NCBI GenBank assembly: GCA_937990185.1
Contig: CALKBI010000041.1
Span: 37,199 to 101,198, forward strand
Source of the DNA: an uncultured Neomegalonema sp.
GTDB lineage: Bacteria; Pseudomonadota; Alphaproteobacteria; Rhodobacterales; Rhodobacteraceae
Length of the DNA: 64,000 nucleotides
Reading direction: 5' to 3'
A program made the position numbers and the translations under genes. Below are positions 41,813 through 50,443 of the stretch, in pieces. Position 1 is the first letter of the stretch. The number at the start of each line of letters is the position of its first letter. The notes under the pieces are model-generated. The model was not told where the DNA came from and searched no databases. It worked only from the letters and a program-made list of their open reading frames with translations.

Positions 41813-42520
41813 ATGGAGGCGGAGCGGACGATTTCTTATCATCGGGCGGCTCTGTTGCGTTTGCTGACGGGGTTGTTTGCGTTGATTGGTTTTGCGCCTG
41901 ATAGGGACGCGCCGTCGCTCTTGCCGTCTTTTCTAAGAAACATGGTTTTGCGTGATTTGCTGCCTGCGGAATCTGCGACGCGGCGGTTGGTTTTCTTTTT
42001 GGCGAGGCGGATGCACTTCGTGCCTGCACCTGATGGAAGAAAACATGGTCGCAGAAGGGTGCGCGAGAAGGCAGGCATCCGGCAAGAGCAGAAAGATCCT
42101 GCGCCGGTCTTTTGGCTGTTTGATCGCCGGAAATTTTTCACTGAGCTTTCAAATGGACAGCGCGTTCCTAAGGGTTCCGGTCCTGCCATAAGGTTTTTTG
42201 ACGAGCGGGGACGTACGCCCCGACCGGAGCCGGTTCCTCAGGATGTTCAAGACGCTATACAAGAGGCTGCGCGAGCGCGGCGTGTGTGTAGGCGGATGCA
42301 AGCGCTCTTGAGGGCTTTGGACGATATGCCTGCGCAAGCGCGGCGGTTGTTGCGTGTGATGGAGCGCAGGAAGACGGCTCCAGCCGGACCCGGACGCTAT
42401 GGCCCTTTGCGCCCCGGTGCGCCGCCCGGTTTCAGGGATGTGCCTGTGCGAGAGGTGGATGAGTTGTTGTCCGAATGTGATCTGATGGCGCGCACCAGAT
42501 GGCCTCCACCAGATGGTTAG
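41813..42520 (+). CDS. Uncharacterised Arg-rich protein
   Basis: A 235-residue protein not matched to a named family. The N-terminal third is hydrophobic (LLRLLTGLFALIGFAPD), followed by a basic linker (GRKHGRRRVREKAG) and a C-terminal helical part rich in Arg and Ala (ARARRVCRRMQALLRALDDMPAQARRLLRVMERRK). GGAG lies 6 nt before the ATG. It is divergent from the oxidoreductase gene across 188 bp and convergent with the cupin gene. Codon use looks like that of its neighbours, so it is probably a real gene; its function is unknown. Confidence 0.65.
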   Translation: MEAERTISYHRAALLRLLTGLFALIGFAPDRDAPSLLPSFLRNMVLRDLLPAESATRRLVFFLARRMHFVPAPDGRKHGRRRVREKAGIRQEQKDPAPVFWLFDRRKFFTELSNGQRVPKGSGPAIRFFDERGRTPRPEPVPQDVQDAIQEAARARRVCRRMQALLRALDDMPAQARRLLRVMERRKTAPAGPGRYGPLRPGAPPGFRDVPVREVDELLSECDLMARTRWPPPDG

Positions 42521-42581
42521 CCACTGAAAATGTTGGTTATTCCAACGTCTTTCGTCGAGGGAAGGCGGTGTTTCTGTATGC

Positions 42582-43202
42582 TTAAATGCTTTGAGATTCC
42601 GGGGCTTCACACATGCGATATGTTGAGGGTCTGATATCGCCGCTCCAGCGCCACGCAGCCATAATGGGCATTGATCTGGTGCGGGTCGCGTGGGGAATAT
42701 TTGTGGGATGGTGGATGAGTTCACCGGCTTTATGTTCTTCCCATTCACCGAAATCTTTTTGCCATTCTGCCGTGCCCGCGATCATGGCGTAGGTTTCCTC
42801 GGCGGCATGAGCATGGGCAGGATAGAGCGCGCCGGAGCGCTGAACGAATAACCCTCCCATTACAGTCTCGTTGTGAATGAGCGCGCCGGGACCGACCAAT
42901 ATCGCGACTGAAAAAACATCGGAGACTTCTTTGGTAATTTGCTCGTCCAGCTTTCCAGTTCGCGCCCAAGGCAAAACAGAATGTGCAGCGCGTGCCGCTT
43001 TTGCCGCCGCTGTCTTTGCTGTTTCGGTGGAGGCCAAAATAGCGGCATTCATCGGTTGGTATGGCGGGCTGGGTGTCGGGGCCGTATCCTGTGCTGCCGC
43101 GCGATATACATCAACCAGAACACGCGCGCCTTCGCGGTCTTCTTGGGCATAAACATCCGCGAGCGACATGAGGAGGTCGCGAAAGGCGTCGATTGAATCC
43201 AT
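42582..43202 (-). CDS. Cupin of the dimethylsulfoniopropionate (DMSP) lyase family, DddQ-like
   Basis: A 206-residue protein. The C-terminal cupin has LIHNETVMGGLFVQ, then YPAHAHAAEETYAMIAGTAEW with the His, Glu and Tyr expected for the metal site and catalytic Tyr of DddQ-type lyases, then HHPTNIPHATRT and AAWRWSGDI. An N-terminal helical region (1-75) precedes it. If active it would cleave DMSP to dimethyl sulfide and acrylate. GGAGG lies 5 nt before the ATG at 43202. No other DMSP gene is adjacent, so substrate specificity is open. Confidence 0.6.
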   Translation of the reverse strand: MDSIDAFRDLLMSLADVYAQEDREGARVLVDVYRAAAQDTAPTPSPPYQPMNAAILASTETAKTAAAKAARAAHSVLPWARTGKLDEQITKEVSDVFSVAILVGPGALIHNETVMGGLFVQRSGALYPAHAHAAEETYAMIAGTAEWQKDFGEWEEHKAGELIHHPTNIPHATRTRSMPIMAAWRWSGDIRPSTYRMCEAPESQSI

Positions 43203-43258
43203 GGGTTCCTCCACGCTGATGATGTGGACTTTCAAAACTATACTATGCGGAGGGGACG

Positions 43259-44284
43259 ATGGCTGCGCCGGAGCAAAGTTTCAATACCATTGATGATGGT
43301 GGCAGCGACCGGCGGGCGATTACTTTAATCCTGACGGCTATGGTGGCATTTTGTATTCAAGATGCGATTGTCAAAAAGATCGTTGAAACGGCTTCGGTTT
43401 GGCAGGCGCAGTTGATCCGCTCGATCTTCGTTTTGATCTTGCTGTGGCTGATTGCTGAAAGTCTGGGCAAGCGCCGAGAGCTGCGCCCGACTCAATGGCT
43501 CTGGCCTGTGTTGCGCGGCGGGTTTATGTGCGGCGCGTATATCTTGTTTTATGCGTCGCTGCCGTTTTTGTCTTTATCTCAAGCCAGTGCGTCTTTCTTT
43601 ATCGGGCCAATGCTGATCACGTTGTTTGCCGCTGTTATCCTACACGAGCCAATCGGTCCCCGCCGCATCGTGGCAATCATTGGCGGTTTTGCCGGGGTGC
43701 TCTGTATTGTGCAGCCGGGCGGCGATATGCAGCTTGCGGCACTGATGCCTGTGGGCGCGGCGATGTGTTACGCGATGGGTGTTGTTGTGACCCGTTGGCG
43801 TTGCCGTGCTGATCCGGCTTTTGCATTATCCATGATGCATAATGGCGTTTACGTCGTGGTTGCGATTTTGGCTGTTTTGATTATCGATTCAATTCCCTTT
43901 GAAGCTGAAACACGGGAGAATTACGCCGCATTGACAACAGGATGGGCGGAGGTTTCGTGGCTGGTTATCGGGTTGCTGTTCGTGACTTCCGTGACACATA
44001 TCATCGGCATGCAGTCGAGTGTGCGAGCCTATCAATTGGCCGATGCCAGCCGGATTGCGCCGTTTGAATATGCTTATCTAGCCATCATTCCGGTCTTGGA
44101 TTTTGCCGTGTGGCAAACGCTTCCCTCATCAATGACCGTTTTAGGCATGGTGCTGATTGCGGCATCCGGCGGATTTGTGGCTTGGCGCGAAGGACGGCCT
44201 GCGCGGGCGCGGCCTCAAAACTATGGCGAGATCCCGTGGTCCGATGATAGTGAAACGCCGATCCCGCCTAAGGAGCCTCAATGA
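43259..44284 (+). CDS. DMT-superfamily (EamA) transporter, first of a pair
   Basis: A 341-residue protein with ten hydrophobic segments arranged as two EamA repeats (VWQAQLIRSIFVLILLWLIAE in the first, ADASRIAPFEYAYLAIIPVLDFAVWQTLPSS in the second) and a polar C-terminal tail. Family members export amino acids or metabolites. GGAGGGGACG directly precedes the ATG. The stop overlaps the next gene by 4 nt (ATGA). Confidence 0.85.
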   Translation: MAAPEQSFNTIDDGGSDRRAITLILTAMVAFCIQDAIVKKIVETASVWQAQLIRSIFVLILLWLIAESLGKRRELRPTQWLWPVLRGGFMCGAYILFYASLPFLSLSQASASFFIGPMLITLFAAVILHEPIGPRRIVAIIGGFAGVLCIVQPGGDMQLAALMPVGAAMCYAMGVVVTRWRCRADPAFALSMMHNGVYVVVAILAVLIIDSIPFEAETRENYAALTTGWAEVSWLVIGLLFVTSVTHIIGMQSSVRAYQLADASRIAPFEYAYLAIIPVLDFAVWQTLPSSMTVLGMVLIAASGGFVAWREGRPARARPQNYGEIPWSDDSETPIPPKEPQ

Positions 44285-45228
44285 CTGCTGATCGCCCCGT
44301 TTTTGCCGCCGCTTTATTGTCGGCGAGCATGTTCCTTATGAGCTTTATCGACAATCTCGTGCGGGCGGTGAGTGACGATATTACTGTTTGGCAATTCCAT
44401 TTGATCCGTGCGTTCTTCGCGCTTCCGATCATTGCCGTCGCCGCTGTGATCGTCAAAGGAGGAACGCTGCACCAGAAAAGGCCGTTTTGGGTGTGCCTGC
44501 GTGCGGCTATGATGGCGGTTTCTATGCTGTTTTTCTTCGGGTCGATTCCGATGATGCCTATGGCGCAAGCGACGGCGGGTTTGTTCACTGCGCCGCTGTT
44601 TGTGTTGTCGTTTGCTGCGCTGTTTTTAGGCGAGCAAGTCGGATGGCGCCGTGCCTGTGCGGTGCTGGTTGGCTTTGCCGGTGCGCTGGTGATTTTGCAG
44701 CCCTTTCAGGGGGGCATTCAATGGTTGTCGATCATGCCGCTGATTGCCGGTGCTTTCTATGCGTTTTGTGTAATTATTACACGCCAGAAATGCCGCGATG
44801 AATCTCCTTTCGCGCTGTTATTTGCGAACTTCTTTGCTTTTGGTTTGATGGGGTTGATCGGTGCTGTTGCCCTGACGGTTTTTCCGGTCGACGTAAACCG
44901 GCTGGAGACTGCGCCGTTTATCTTTGGCGGATGGTCAATGCCGTCGCTCGAAGTCGTTGGGACGATGGCGGGTTTGGCGCTGGGGGCTGTGATCGGGGTT
45001 GGTGGTTTGACGCGGGCGTATCAACTGGCAGAGTCGAGCTTTCTGACTTTGTTCGATTATACGCATGTAATCGGTGCGAGTATTTTTGCCTATTTTCTGT
45101 GGTCAGAAGTGCCGCCTCCTGAGGCAATTATCGGGGTGATTATGATCGTCGGAGCCGGGATGTATTTGGCGTTGCGCGGGCGTCAGGTTGGCGCGACTCC
45201 CGCAGTTGGAGGGCGTAATCCCGGCTGA
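44281..45228 (+). CDS. DMT-superfamily (EamA) transporter, second of a pair
   Basis: A 315-residue ten-TM protein homologous to the preceding one (VWQFHLIRAFFALPIIAVAAV in the first repeat, LAESSFLTLFDYTHVIGASIFAYFLWSEVPP in the second). The two are translationally coupled by a 4-nt overlap and probably arose by duplication. They could form a heterodimer; this is inference. The substrate is unknown. Confidence 0.85.
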   Translation: MTADRPVFAAALLSASMFLMSFIDNLVRAVSDDITVWQFHLIRAFFALPIIAVAAVIVKGGTLHQKRPFWVCLRAAMMAVSMLFFFGSIPMMPMAQATAGLFTAPLFVLSFAALFLGEQVGWRRACAVLVGFAGALVILQPFQGGIQWLSIMPLIAGAFYAFCVIITRQKCRDESPFALLFANFFAFGLMGLIGAVALTVFPVDVNRLETAPFIFGGWSMPSLEVVGTMAGLALGAVIGVGGLTRAYQLAESSFLTLFDYTHVIGASIFAYFLWSEVPPPEAIIGVIMIVGAGMYLALRGRQVGATPAVGGRNPG

Positions 45229-45236
45229 TGTTTTTC

Positions 45237-46538
45237 CTATCCGGCCTCGACAACATGCGCGTAGCTGCCCATGATTTTACCCGCGCGCAGACCGATCGGA
45301 GTCGCCGTGTCCGATGCCGCAGGGGAGGCGTTAAAGAGCGGAGTACCTTCTGCTTTGACAATGGTGGAGTAATGAAATTCGTGTCCCTTTAAGGACGTTG
45401 ACCATGGCATGTCTGAAAGCGGAGTAAGGTCACGATACCCGAGTGATAATTTGCGCACGGCAAAGCTGGTTTCAAGATCGAGGAATCCGAGCATCTGGTG
45501 GCGTTGCTCAAAGCTGTCGATTAAGCCTTGGCCGAGGACCATGTAGCCGCCGCACTCGCCGTAAATTATTGCATCGCGGCTTTTCGCTTTGACCATTCCG
45601 GCCCGAAATTGGCGGGCAGTTGAAATCTGCCCCCCGTAGAGTTCGGGATAACCGCCGGGGAGGAAAACCGCGTCGCAATTGGTGTTCGGGCCTTGATTTG
45701 CGAGCGGTGAGAAGAATGAAATTTCCGCGCCTTGTGCGCGCCAGTCCTCGATCATATGCGCATAGGCAAACCCGAAAGCATCGTCGCGGGCGATGGCGAT
45801 GCGTTGGCCGAGCGGGGTAAGGCGCTTTGGAGTATCGCCTTGTGCAACGGGTGATGCGATGGCGCGGATAGCGTTCAGGTCGCAATGGGCTGTGATGGTT
45901 TTGCCTAGCTTGGCGAGCAATTCATCCAAGTCTTGAAGCTCGCTCGCCTGTTGTAAACCGAGATGCCGCGATGGGACGTTGAGCGACGGGTCACGCGGAA
46001 TTGCGCCGAGGACAGGTACAACAGTCTCAACGGCATTTCGCATCATCATCTCGTGTCGCGGACTGCCGATGCGGTTCAGAATGACACCGGCAATTTTGAT
46101 ATCCGGGCGAAACGTCGCTAGCCCATGAACGATGGCTGCTGCGGTTTGTGCGCGGCGCGCAGCATCAATCACGAGGATAACCGGCACGTTCAGCGTTTGC
46201 GCTACATCTGCGGTCGAGCCATGGCCCATCGGTTGATCGGAGGGAGCGCCATCGAAAAGGCCCATCGCTCCCTCTACAACAAGCAGCGGTGTTTCAGTCG
46301 CTGTTACTCTGGCGCGAAGTTGATCGGGTGAGGCGCACCAAGGATCAAGAGTGATGCAGGGATGTCCGGTTGCCGCCGCATGAAAGGCCGGGTCGATGTA
46401 GTCCGGTCCGGTCTTGGCCGAGGAAGGTTCCGCGCCGTCCTTTTTCAAGGCGGCGAGCAAACCCAGCGTTACGGTCGTCTTTCCTGCACCGGATGAAGGC
46501 GCTGAGATAATGAACCCTTTTGGTGGACCGTTTCGCAT
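45237..46538 (-). CDS. cobB: Cobyrinate/hydrogenobyrinate a,c-diamide synthase
   Basis: A 433-residue glutamine-dependent amidase of cobalamin synthesis. The N-terminal dethiobiotin-synthetase-like domain has P-loop SSGAGKTTVTLG, KTGPDYIDP and VVEGAMGLFDG. The C-terminal class-I-like glutaminase domain has the nucleophile in IYGECGGYMVLG and the GHEFHYS ending. It lies 34 bp downstream of cobA on the same strand, so they form a two-gene cobalamin unit. No B12 riboswitch signature was recognised upstream of the pair. Confidence 0.92.
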   Translation of the reverse strand: MRNGPPKGFIISAPSSGAGKTTVTLGLLAALKKDGAEPSSAKTGPDYIDPAFHAAATGHPCITLDPWCASPDQLRARVTATETPLLVVEGAMGLFDGAPSDQPMGHGSTADVAQTLNVPVILVIDAARRAQTAAAIVHGLATFRPDIKIAGVILNRIGSPRHEMMMRNAVETVVPVLGAIPRDPSLNVPSRHLGLQQASELQDLDELLAKLGKTITAHCDLNAIRAIASPVAQGDTPKRLTPLGQRIAIARDDAFGFAYAHMIEDWRAQGAEISFFSPLANQGPNTNCDAVFLPGGYPELYGGQISTARQFRAGMVKAKSRDAIIYGECGGYMVLGQGLIDSFEQRHQMLGFLDLETSFAVRKLSLGYRDLTPLSDMPWSTSLKGHEFHYSTIVKAEGTPLFNASPAASDTATPIGLRAGKIMGSYAHVVEAG

Positions 46539-46572
46539 CGTCTTCAGAAACCTGGAAGTTATATCAAACCCG

Positions 46573-47436
46573 CTAAGACACGTCTCGGATATCGCCGTCG
46601 CGGACGCCGAGCGGATCGAGACTGCGAGGCGCTTCGCCTGTCATCTGCGACATCCAGTCTAAAGTCTGGCGCATGAGCGTCACACGGCCAATGCAGATAA
46701 TTGCTGGCGGAGCGAGCGTTGCGGCTGCTGCGTCTTCAACGGCGCAGGCGAGGGTTGTCTCAAGGACGTTTTGGTTCGAGCGAGTCGCGTTTGTGACGAT
46801 GGCGACTGGTTCCGCTCCGTCGCGGCCCCCTTCAATCAAGCTCGCTACGATTGTCGGGAGTGTCTTCATCGACATATAGCAGACGATCACCGGGGACGAT
46901 TCAGCCAAGGCGCGCCAGTTCACTGCGCTGGGTGCGTTGCCGCTGGCATCATGGCCTGTGACGAACGTGACCGCTTGATTCACATCGCGGTGAGTCACCG
47001 GAATCCCTGCATAGGCAAGTCCGCCAATACCGGCACTGATCCCCGGAACGATGCGGAAATTAACACCGGCTTCGACAAGAGTTTGCGCCTCTTCTCCGCC
47101 GCGTCCGAAGACGAAAGGATCACCGCCCTTTAGACGAAGCACACGCTTTCCAGCCTTGGCGTATTCGATCAGCTTTAGCGAAATGTCGCGTTGTTTAGGG
47201 GAGGGCTTGCCGCCCCGTTTGCCAGCATAGTCGATTTGCGTGTCCGGCTTGGCCCATTTCAGAATGTCTTCACCCACAAGAGCGTCATAGACAATCACAT
47301 CAGCTTGTTGGATTGCGTTTAGCCCATGTAGCGTGAGCAACCCTGCATCGCCCGGTCCTGCCCCCACAAGCCAAACCCATCCCGGCTGCATAACAGGCCA
47401 GTCGGTGTTCGCGGGCAAGGTCGGCATTGTGTTCAT
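46573..47436 (-). CDS. cobA: Uroporphyrinogen-III C-methyltransferase
   Basis: A 287-residue SAM-dependent tetrapyrrole methylase: VGAGPGDAGLLTLHGLNAIQQADVIVYDALV at the N-terminus, then VLRLKGGDPFVFGRGGEEA, VVPGISAGIG-type GISAGIGGLAYAGIPVTHR and TFVTGHD. It makes precorrin-2 for cobalamin or siroheme. It is the single-domain form with no CysG dehydrogenase fusion. The upstream gap 47437-47576 holds a small perfect hairpin (47467-47481) without a T-run. Confidence 0.93.
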   Translation of the reverse strand: MNTMPTLPANTDWPVMQPGWVWLVGAGPGDAGLLTLHGLNAIQQADVIVYDALVGEDILKWAKPDTQIDYAGKRGGKPSPKQRDISLKLIEYAKAGKRVLRLKGGDPFVFGRGGEEAQTLVEAGVNFRIVPGISAGIGGLAYAGIPVTHRDVNQAVTFVTGHDASGNAPSAVNWRALAESSPVIVCYMSMKTLPTIVASLIEGGRDGAEPVAIVTNATRSNQNVLETTLACAVEDAAAATLAPPAIICIGRVTLMRQTLDWMSQMTGEAPRSLDPLGVRDGDIRDVS

Positions 47437-47576
47437 CTGTCTTGCTTACGGGAGAGCGTCACAGATGCGAAGCCCCTTCGCGACATTTGATTGATGCTTT
47501 TCGTCGCGGATGCGTAAGTCGGACGCAATTCGAATGTGAACTGCCAATCCACAAGACTTACATTGTGTAGGGAAAT

Positions 47577-47652
47577 TGGTGGAGCCTAGCGGGATCGAAC
47601 CGCTGACCTCCTGCATGCCATGCAGGCGCTCTCCCAGCTGAGCTAAGGCCCC
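47577..47652 (-). tRNA. tRNA-Ala (anticodon GGC)
   Basis: A 76-nt cloverleaf on the minus strand. The acceptor GGGGCCT pairs with AGGCTCC, with one G-U. The anticodon stem CCTGC/GCAGG closes the loop ATGGCAT (anticodon GGC). The T-arm contains GGTTCGATCCC, and CCA is encoded at the 3' end (47577-47579). Confidence 0.97.
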
Positions 47653-47730
47653 AAGAAGGTGCACAATCTCTATGCGGGTGCACCTTCGAAATCAACTCTA
47701 AAGCTGACGTTTTAGGAAAAGTCTGACGTA

Positions 47731-48261
47731 TTAGTCGTCATCGTCCTCATCTTCGTCGTCGTCCTCGTCCTCGTCTTCATCATCGTCATCATCAATGATG
47801 GCTTTCTTTTTCTTTTTACCGGTGGAGACGCCTTCATCTTCGTCGTCTTCATCTTCTTCGTCATCCGTATCGTCCAGCAAATCGCCTTCCGCTACAAAAT
47901 CTGAAGAGTCATCTTCATCGTCAGAAGCGCCTTTGCCTTTGGCTACGACAGGTTCTGTCGGGTCGTCATCGTCGTCATCCATCGACAGAACCGTTGTGTC
48001 GTCTTCTTCATCGATCTCGGCATCCTCATCCGGGACTTCGAGTTCGACCAAAGGATCGTCATCTTCGACAACAGCGATGGGCTTTTTCTCGGCAGCTTTC
48101 TTGGCAGTAGCGGCTTTCGTGCCTCGGCGCGGTTTGTTCATCGCGACAAGATCGAGAACTGTTTCGCACGCAGGGCAAATAATCGGGTCGTTATGAAGGT
48201 CATAGAACCGCACGCTGCAGTTCATACATAACCGTTTAACACCCCACTCGGGTTTGACCAT
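47731..48261 (-). CDS. TIGR02300 (FYDLN acid) family protein
   Basis: A 176-residue protein. The N-terminus WGVKRLCMNCSVRFYDLHND and the second CPAC form a CxxC/CxxC zinc-ribbon with the FYDLN signature. Residues about 65-176 are extremely acidic, with runs of Asp and Glu up to the C-terminus, broken by one KKKKK stretch. This family is alphaproteobacterial and its function is unknown; a nucleic-acid or basic-protein partner is plausible from the charge. It lies just upstream of tRNA-Ala on the same strand. Confidence 0.9.
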   Translation of the reverse strand: MVKPEWGVKRLCMNCSVRFYDLHNDPIICPACETVLDLVAMNKPRRGTKAATAKKAAEKKPIAVVEDDDPLVELEVPDEDAEIDEEDDTTVLSMDDDDDDPTEPVVAKGKGASDDEDDSSDFVAEGDLLDDTDDEEDEDDEDEGVSTGKKKKKAIIDDDDDEDEDEDDDEDEDDDD

Positions 48262-48354
48262 GGAAAGCGTCCCTCAATATCTGGTGAGGCGCGCGGAATG
48301 CCACAGGTTTTCATCTATGTCAAAGCCGCTATTCCTTATTGGAGTGGTATTCAT

Positions 48355-48382
48355 ATTGCAGTGCAATAATAAGAGTCTTATT
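48355..48382. promoter_or_regulatory. Two adjacent palindromes upstream of phaZ
   Basis: ATTGC-AGT-GCAAT (48355-48367) is immediately followed by AATAAGA-G-TCTTATT (48368-48382), both perfect. The first resembles the TGC/GCA-rich operators of the PHB regulator PhaR. They lie about 90-120 bp before the PHB depolymerase start, in the divergent region shared with the TIGR02300 gene. Confidence 0.4.
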
Positions 48383-48473
48383 GATCAGTGCAGAAACCAT
48401 TGGTCAGCCGTCCCAAAACAGTGCAGCCTAAGGACGGAATTCAGCAATCGCTGCGAACGAAAGTCGAACGACT

Positions 48474-49706
48474 ATGTTGTATCACGCCTACGAATGGACC
48501 CATGCTGCGATTACTCCGTGGCGTCAATTCGCTAAGATGGGAACGGATGCGTTGCGTGATCCGCGAAATCCTTGGGCAGAATCATATGGTGCTCGGACAA
48601 CTGCGGCGGCGTTCGAGATGTTTGATAACGCTACGTCACGCTATGGCCGCCCCGAATTCGGAATTGATCTGATTGAGGTCGATGGAAACACCTGGGCGAT
48701 TCGTGAAGAAATTCTGTGCGATAAGCCTTTTGGGCGGTTGAAGCGGTTTCGCCGTTTTGGAAATGGTGTCGTTGACGGGAAAGACCCTAAAGTCTTGTTG
48801 ATCGCGCCAATGTCAGGGCATTTTGCGACACTTCTGCGTGGTACGGTCATGGCGATGCTGCCGGGTCACGATGTCTATGTGACCGATTGGCGGGATGCGC
48901 GGAATGTTCCGTTGGTCGAAGGATCATTCGATCTTGAAGATTATGTCCATTACCTCATTGAATTTTTACAGGAACTCGGCCCTGACACTCATGTGATGGG
49001 CGTTTGCCAGCCCGGGGTTCCGGCTTTGGCTGCGGCAGCATTGATGGCTGAGGATAATGATCCGTGCCGTCCGGCATCCCTTATATTGACTGGAAGTCCC
49101 ATCGATACGCGGATCAGCCCGACCGAGCCAACTAAGCTCGCCGATCAACGGTCGCTGGCATGGTTTGAATCGAACATGATTGCCTTGGTTCCGATGCCCC
49201 ATGCGGGTGCTATGCGCCGCGTATATCCCGGCTTTTTACAGCTTACGGGCTTCATGTCGATGAACATGGATCGGCATATGACTGCGGCATTTAGTCAGTT
49301 CGAAAATCTGGTGAAAGGCGATGATGATGCTGAAGCTGCTCATCGCAAATTTTATGATGAATATCTGGCGGTTATGGATCTGACCGCCGAGTTTTATCTG
49401 CAGACGATTGATGTTGTTTTCCAACGTCAATTGCTTGCTAAAGGTGAAATGACTGTACGTGGCCGTAAAGTTGATCCATCCTTGATTACGGACATTCCTT
49501 TGATGACGATTGAGGGTGGTAAAGACGATATCACCGGAGCCGGACAAACCCATGCTGCGCATGGTCTTTGCAGTGGCCTGACAGATGATATGAAGATAGA
49601 ATACACAAACCCAGATGTCGGGCATTATGGTCAGTTCAATGGAAGGCGATGGCGCGAAGTAATTCAACCAAAAGTCGCAAAATTCATTAAAGGTAACAGA
49701 AAGTAG
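48474..49706 (+). CDS. phaZ: Intracellular poly(3-hydroxybutyrate) depolymerase
   Basis: A 410-residue alpha/beta-hydrolase of the intracellular PHB depolymerase family: MLYHAYEWTHAAITPWR at the N-terminus, VLLIAPMSGHFATLLRGTV, VYVTDWRDARNVPL, and the nucleophile elbow MGVCQPGVP with a Cys nucleophile, then the C-terminal DIPLMTIEGGKDDITGAGQT and VGHYGQFNGRRWR. It mobilises PHB granules. The ribosome-binding site before 48474 is weak, but no better start is in frame. A peptidase gene follows 3 bp later. Confidence 0.93.
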   Translation: MLYHAYEWTHAAITPWRQFAKMGTDALRDPRNPWAESYGARTTAAAFEMFDNATSRYGRPEFGIDLIEVDGNTWAIREEILCDKPFGRLKRFRRFGNGVVDGKDPKVLLIAPMSGHFATLLRGTVMAMLPGHDVYVTDWRDARNVPLVEGSFDLEDYVHYLIEFLQELGPDTHVMGVCQPGVPALAAAALMAEDNDPCRPASLILTGSPIDTRISPTEPTKLADQRSLAWFESNMIALVPMPHAGAMRRVYPGFLQLTGFMSMNMDRHMTAAFSQFENLVKGDDDAEAAHRKFYDEYLAVMDLTAEFYLQTIDVVFQRQLLAKGEMTVRGRKVDPSLITDIPLMTIEGGKDDITGAGQTHAAHGLCSGLTDDMKIEYTNPDVGHYGQFNGRRWREVIQPKVAKFIKGNRK

Positions 49707-49709
49707 TCT

Positions 49710-50408
49710 ATGCAGCCCGTTACAAGTCTCAACATTGCCGGAATTGATGCTCCGATCACTGTGCGAAGACGGAGAACTGCGAAGCGTGTGACATTGAGTG
49801 TCAGCCGCGCGACGGGTGCTATCGGTATGACTCTTCCTGTGCGGTTTCGTCTGGATGACGCTGTGCGGTTTGCTGAGGCGAATCGTGAGTGGCTGGAGGC
49901 ACGAATCGAAGCCGCGCCAGCCGCTATTCCTTTCGAATTTGGGATGATGCTCCCTTATCGTGGCCGATATCACCGTGTTCATCCCGGCAAACGCCGTAGA
50001 GTTGAGGTGGATCGTGGGGTAATCCGTGTTGGCTGCGACCCTGAAATGCTTCCCGGAATGCTTGACCGTTGGTTGAAACGCGAAGCCCGTGCAGCTTTGA
50101 TTGAGAGATCGAATACCCATGCGGACGCTATAGGAGCGAAATTTAAACGCATCGCGATTCGTGACACTAAAAGCCGTTGGGGTTCCTGTTCTTCGAGTGG
50201 GACGCTTTCCTATAGTTGGCGCGTCATTCTCGCGCCGGAAGGGGCGCTGAATTATCTCGCTGCGCATGAAGTATCGCATTTGCACGAGATGAATCACGGA
50301 CCAAAGTTTTGGGCGCTGGTTGAAGAACTCGTCCCTGACTACAAGGACTGGACGGATTGGTTCAGCACTGAGGGCCTAGAGCTGCACCGCTATGGGCGTG
50401 AGGATTGA
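49710..50408 (+). CDS. M48/DUF45-type zinc metallopeptidase (YgjP/SprT-like)
   Basis: A 232-residue cytosolic protein. The C-terminal domain carries the zinc site HEVSHLHEMNHGPKFW (HExxH plus a downstream His), preceded by DTKSRWGSCSSSGTLSYSWRVILAP, which is the hallmark of the DUF45/YgjP group. The N-terminal half (RRRRTAKRVTLSVSRATGAIGMT) is the beta-rich family start. Substrates of this group are unknown. Confidence 0.87.
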   Translation: MQPVTSLNIAGIDAPITVRRRRTAKRVTLSVSRATGAIGMTLPVRFRLDDAVRFAEANREWLEARIEAAPAAIPFEFGMMLPYRGRYHRVHPGKRRRVEVDRGVIRVGCDPEMLPGMLDRWLKREARAALIERSNTHADAIGAKFKRIAIRDTKSRWGSCSSSGTLSYSWRVILAPEGALNYLAAHEVSHLHEMNHGPKFWALVEELVPDYKDWTDWFSTEGLELHRYGRED

Positions 50409-50443
50409 CGGATATAATCCAGTCTGAAATGTGAGGGCGCTCT

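Noticed and set aside
47437..47576. Cobalamin riboswitch upstream of cobA
   Set aside because: No GCCACTG-type B12 box or extended conserved fold was recognised; only a small hairpin is present.
49236..50297. 353-codon antisense frame over phaZ and the M48-like gene
   Set aside because: Both plus-strand genes are clear family members; the antisense product has shadow composition and no motif.
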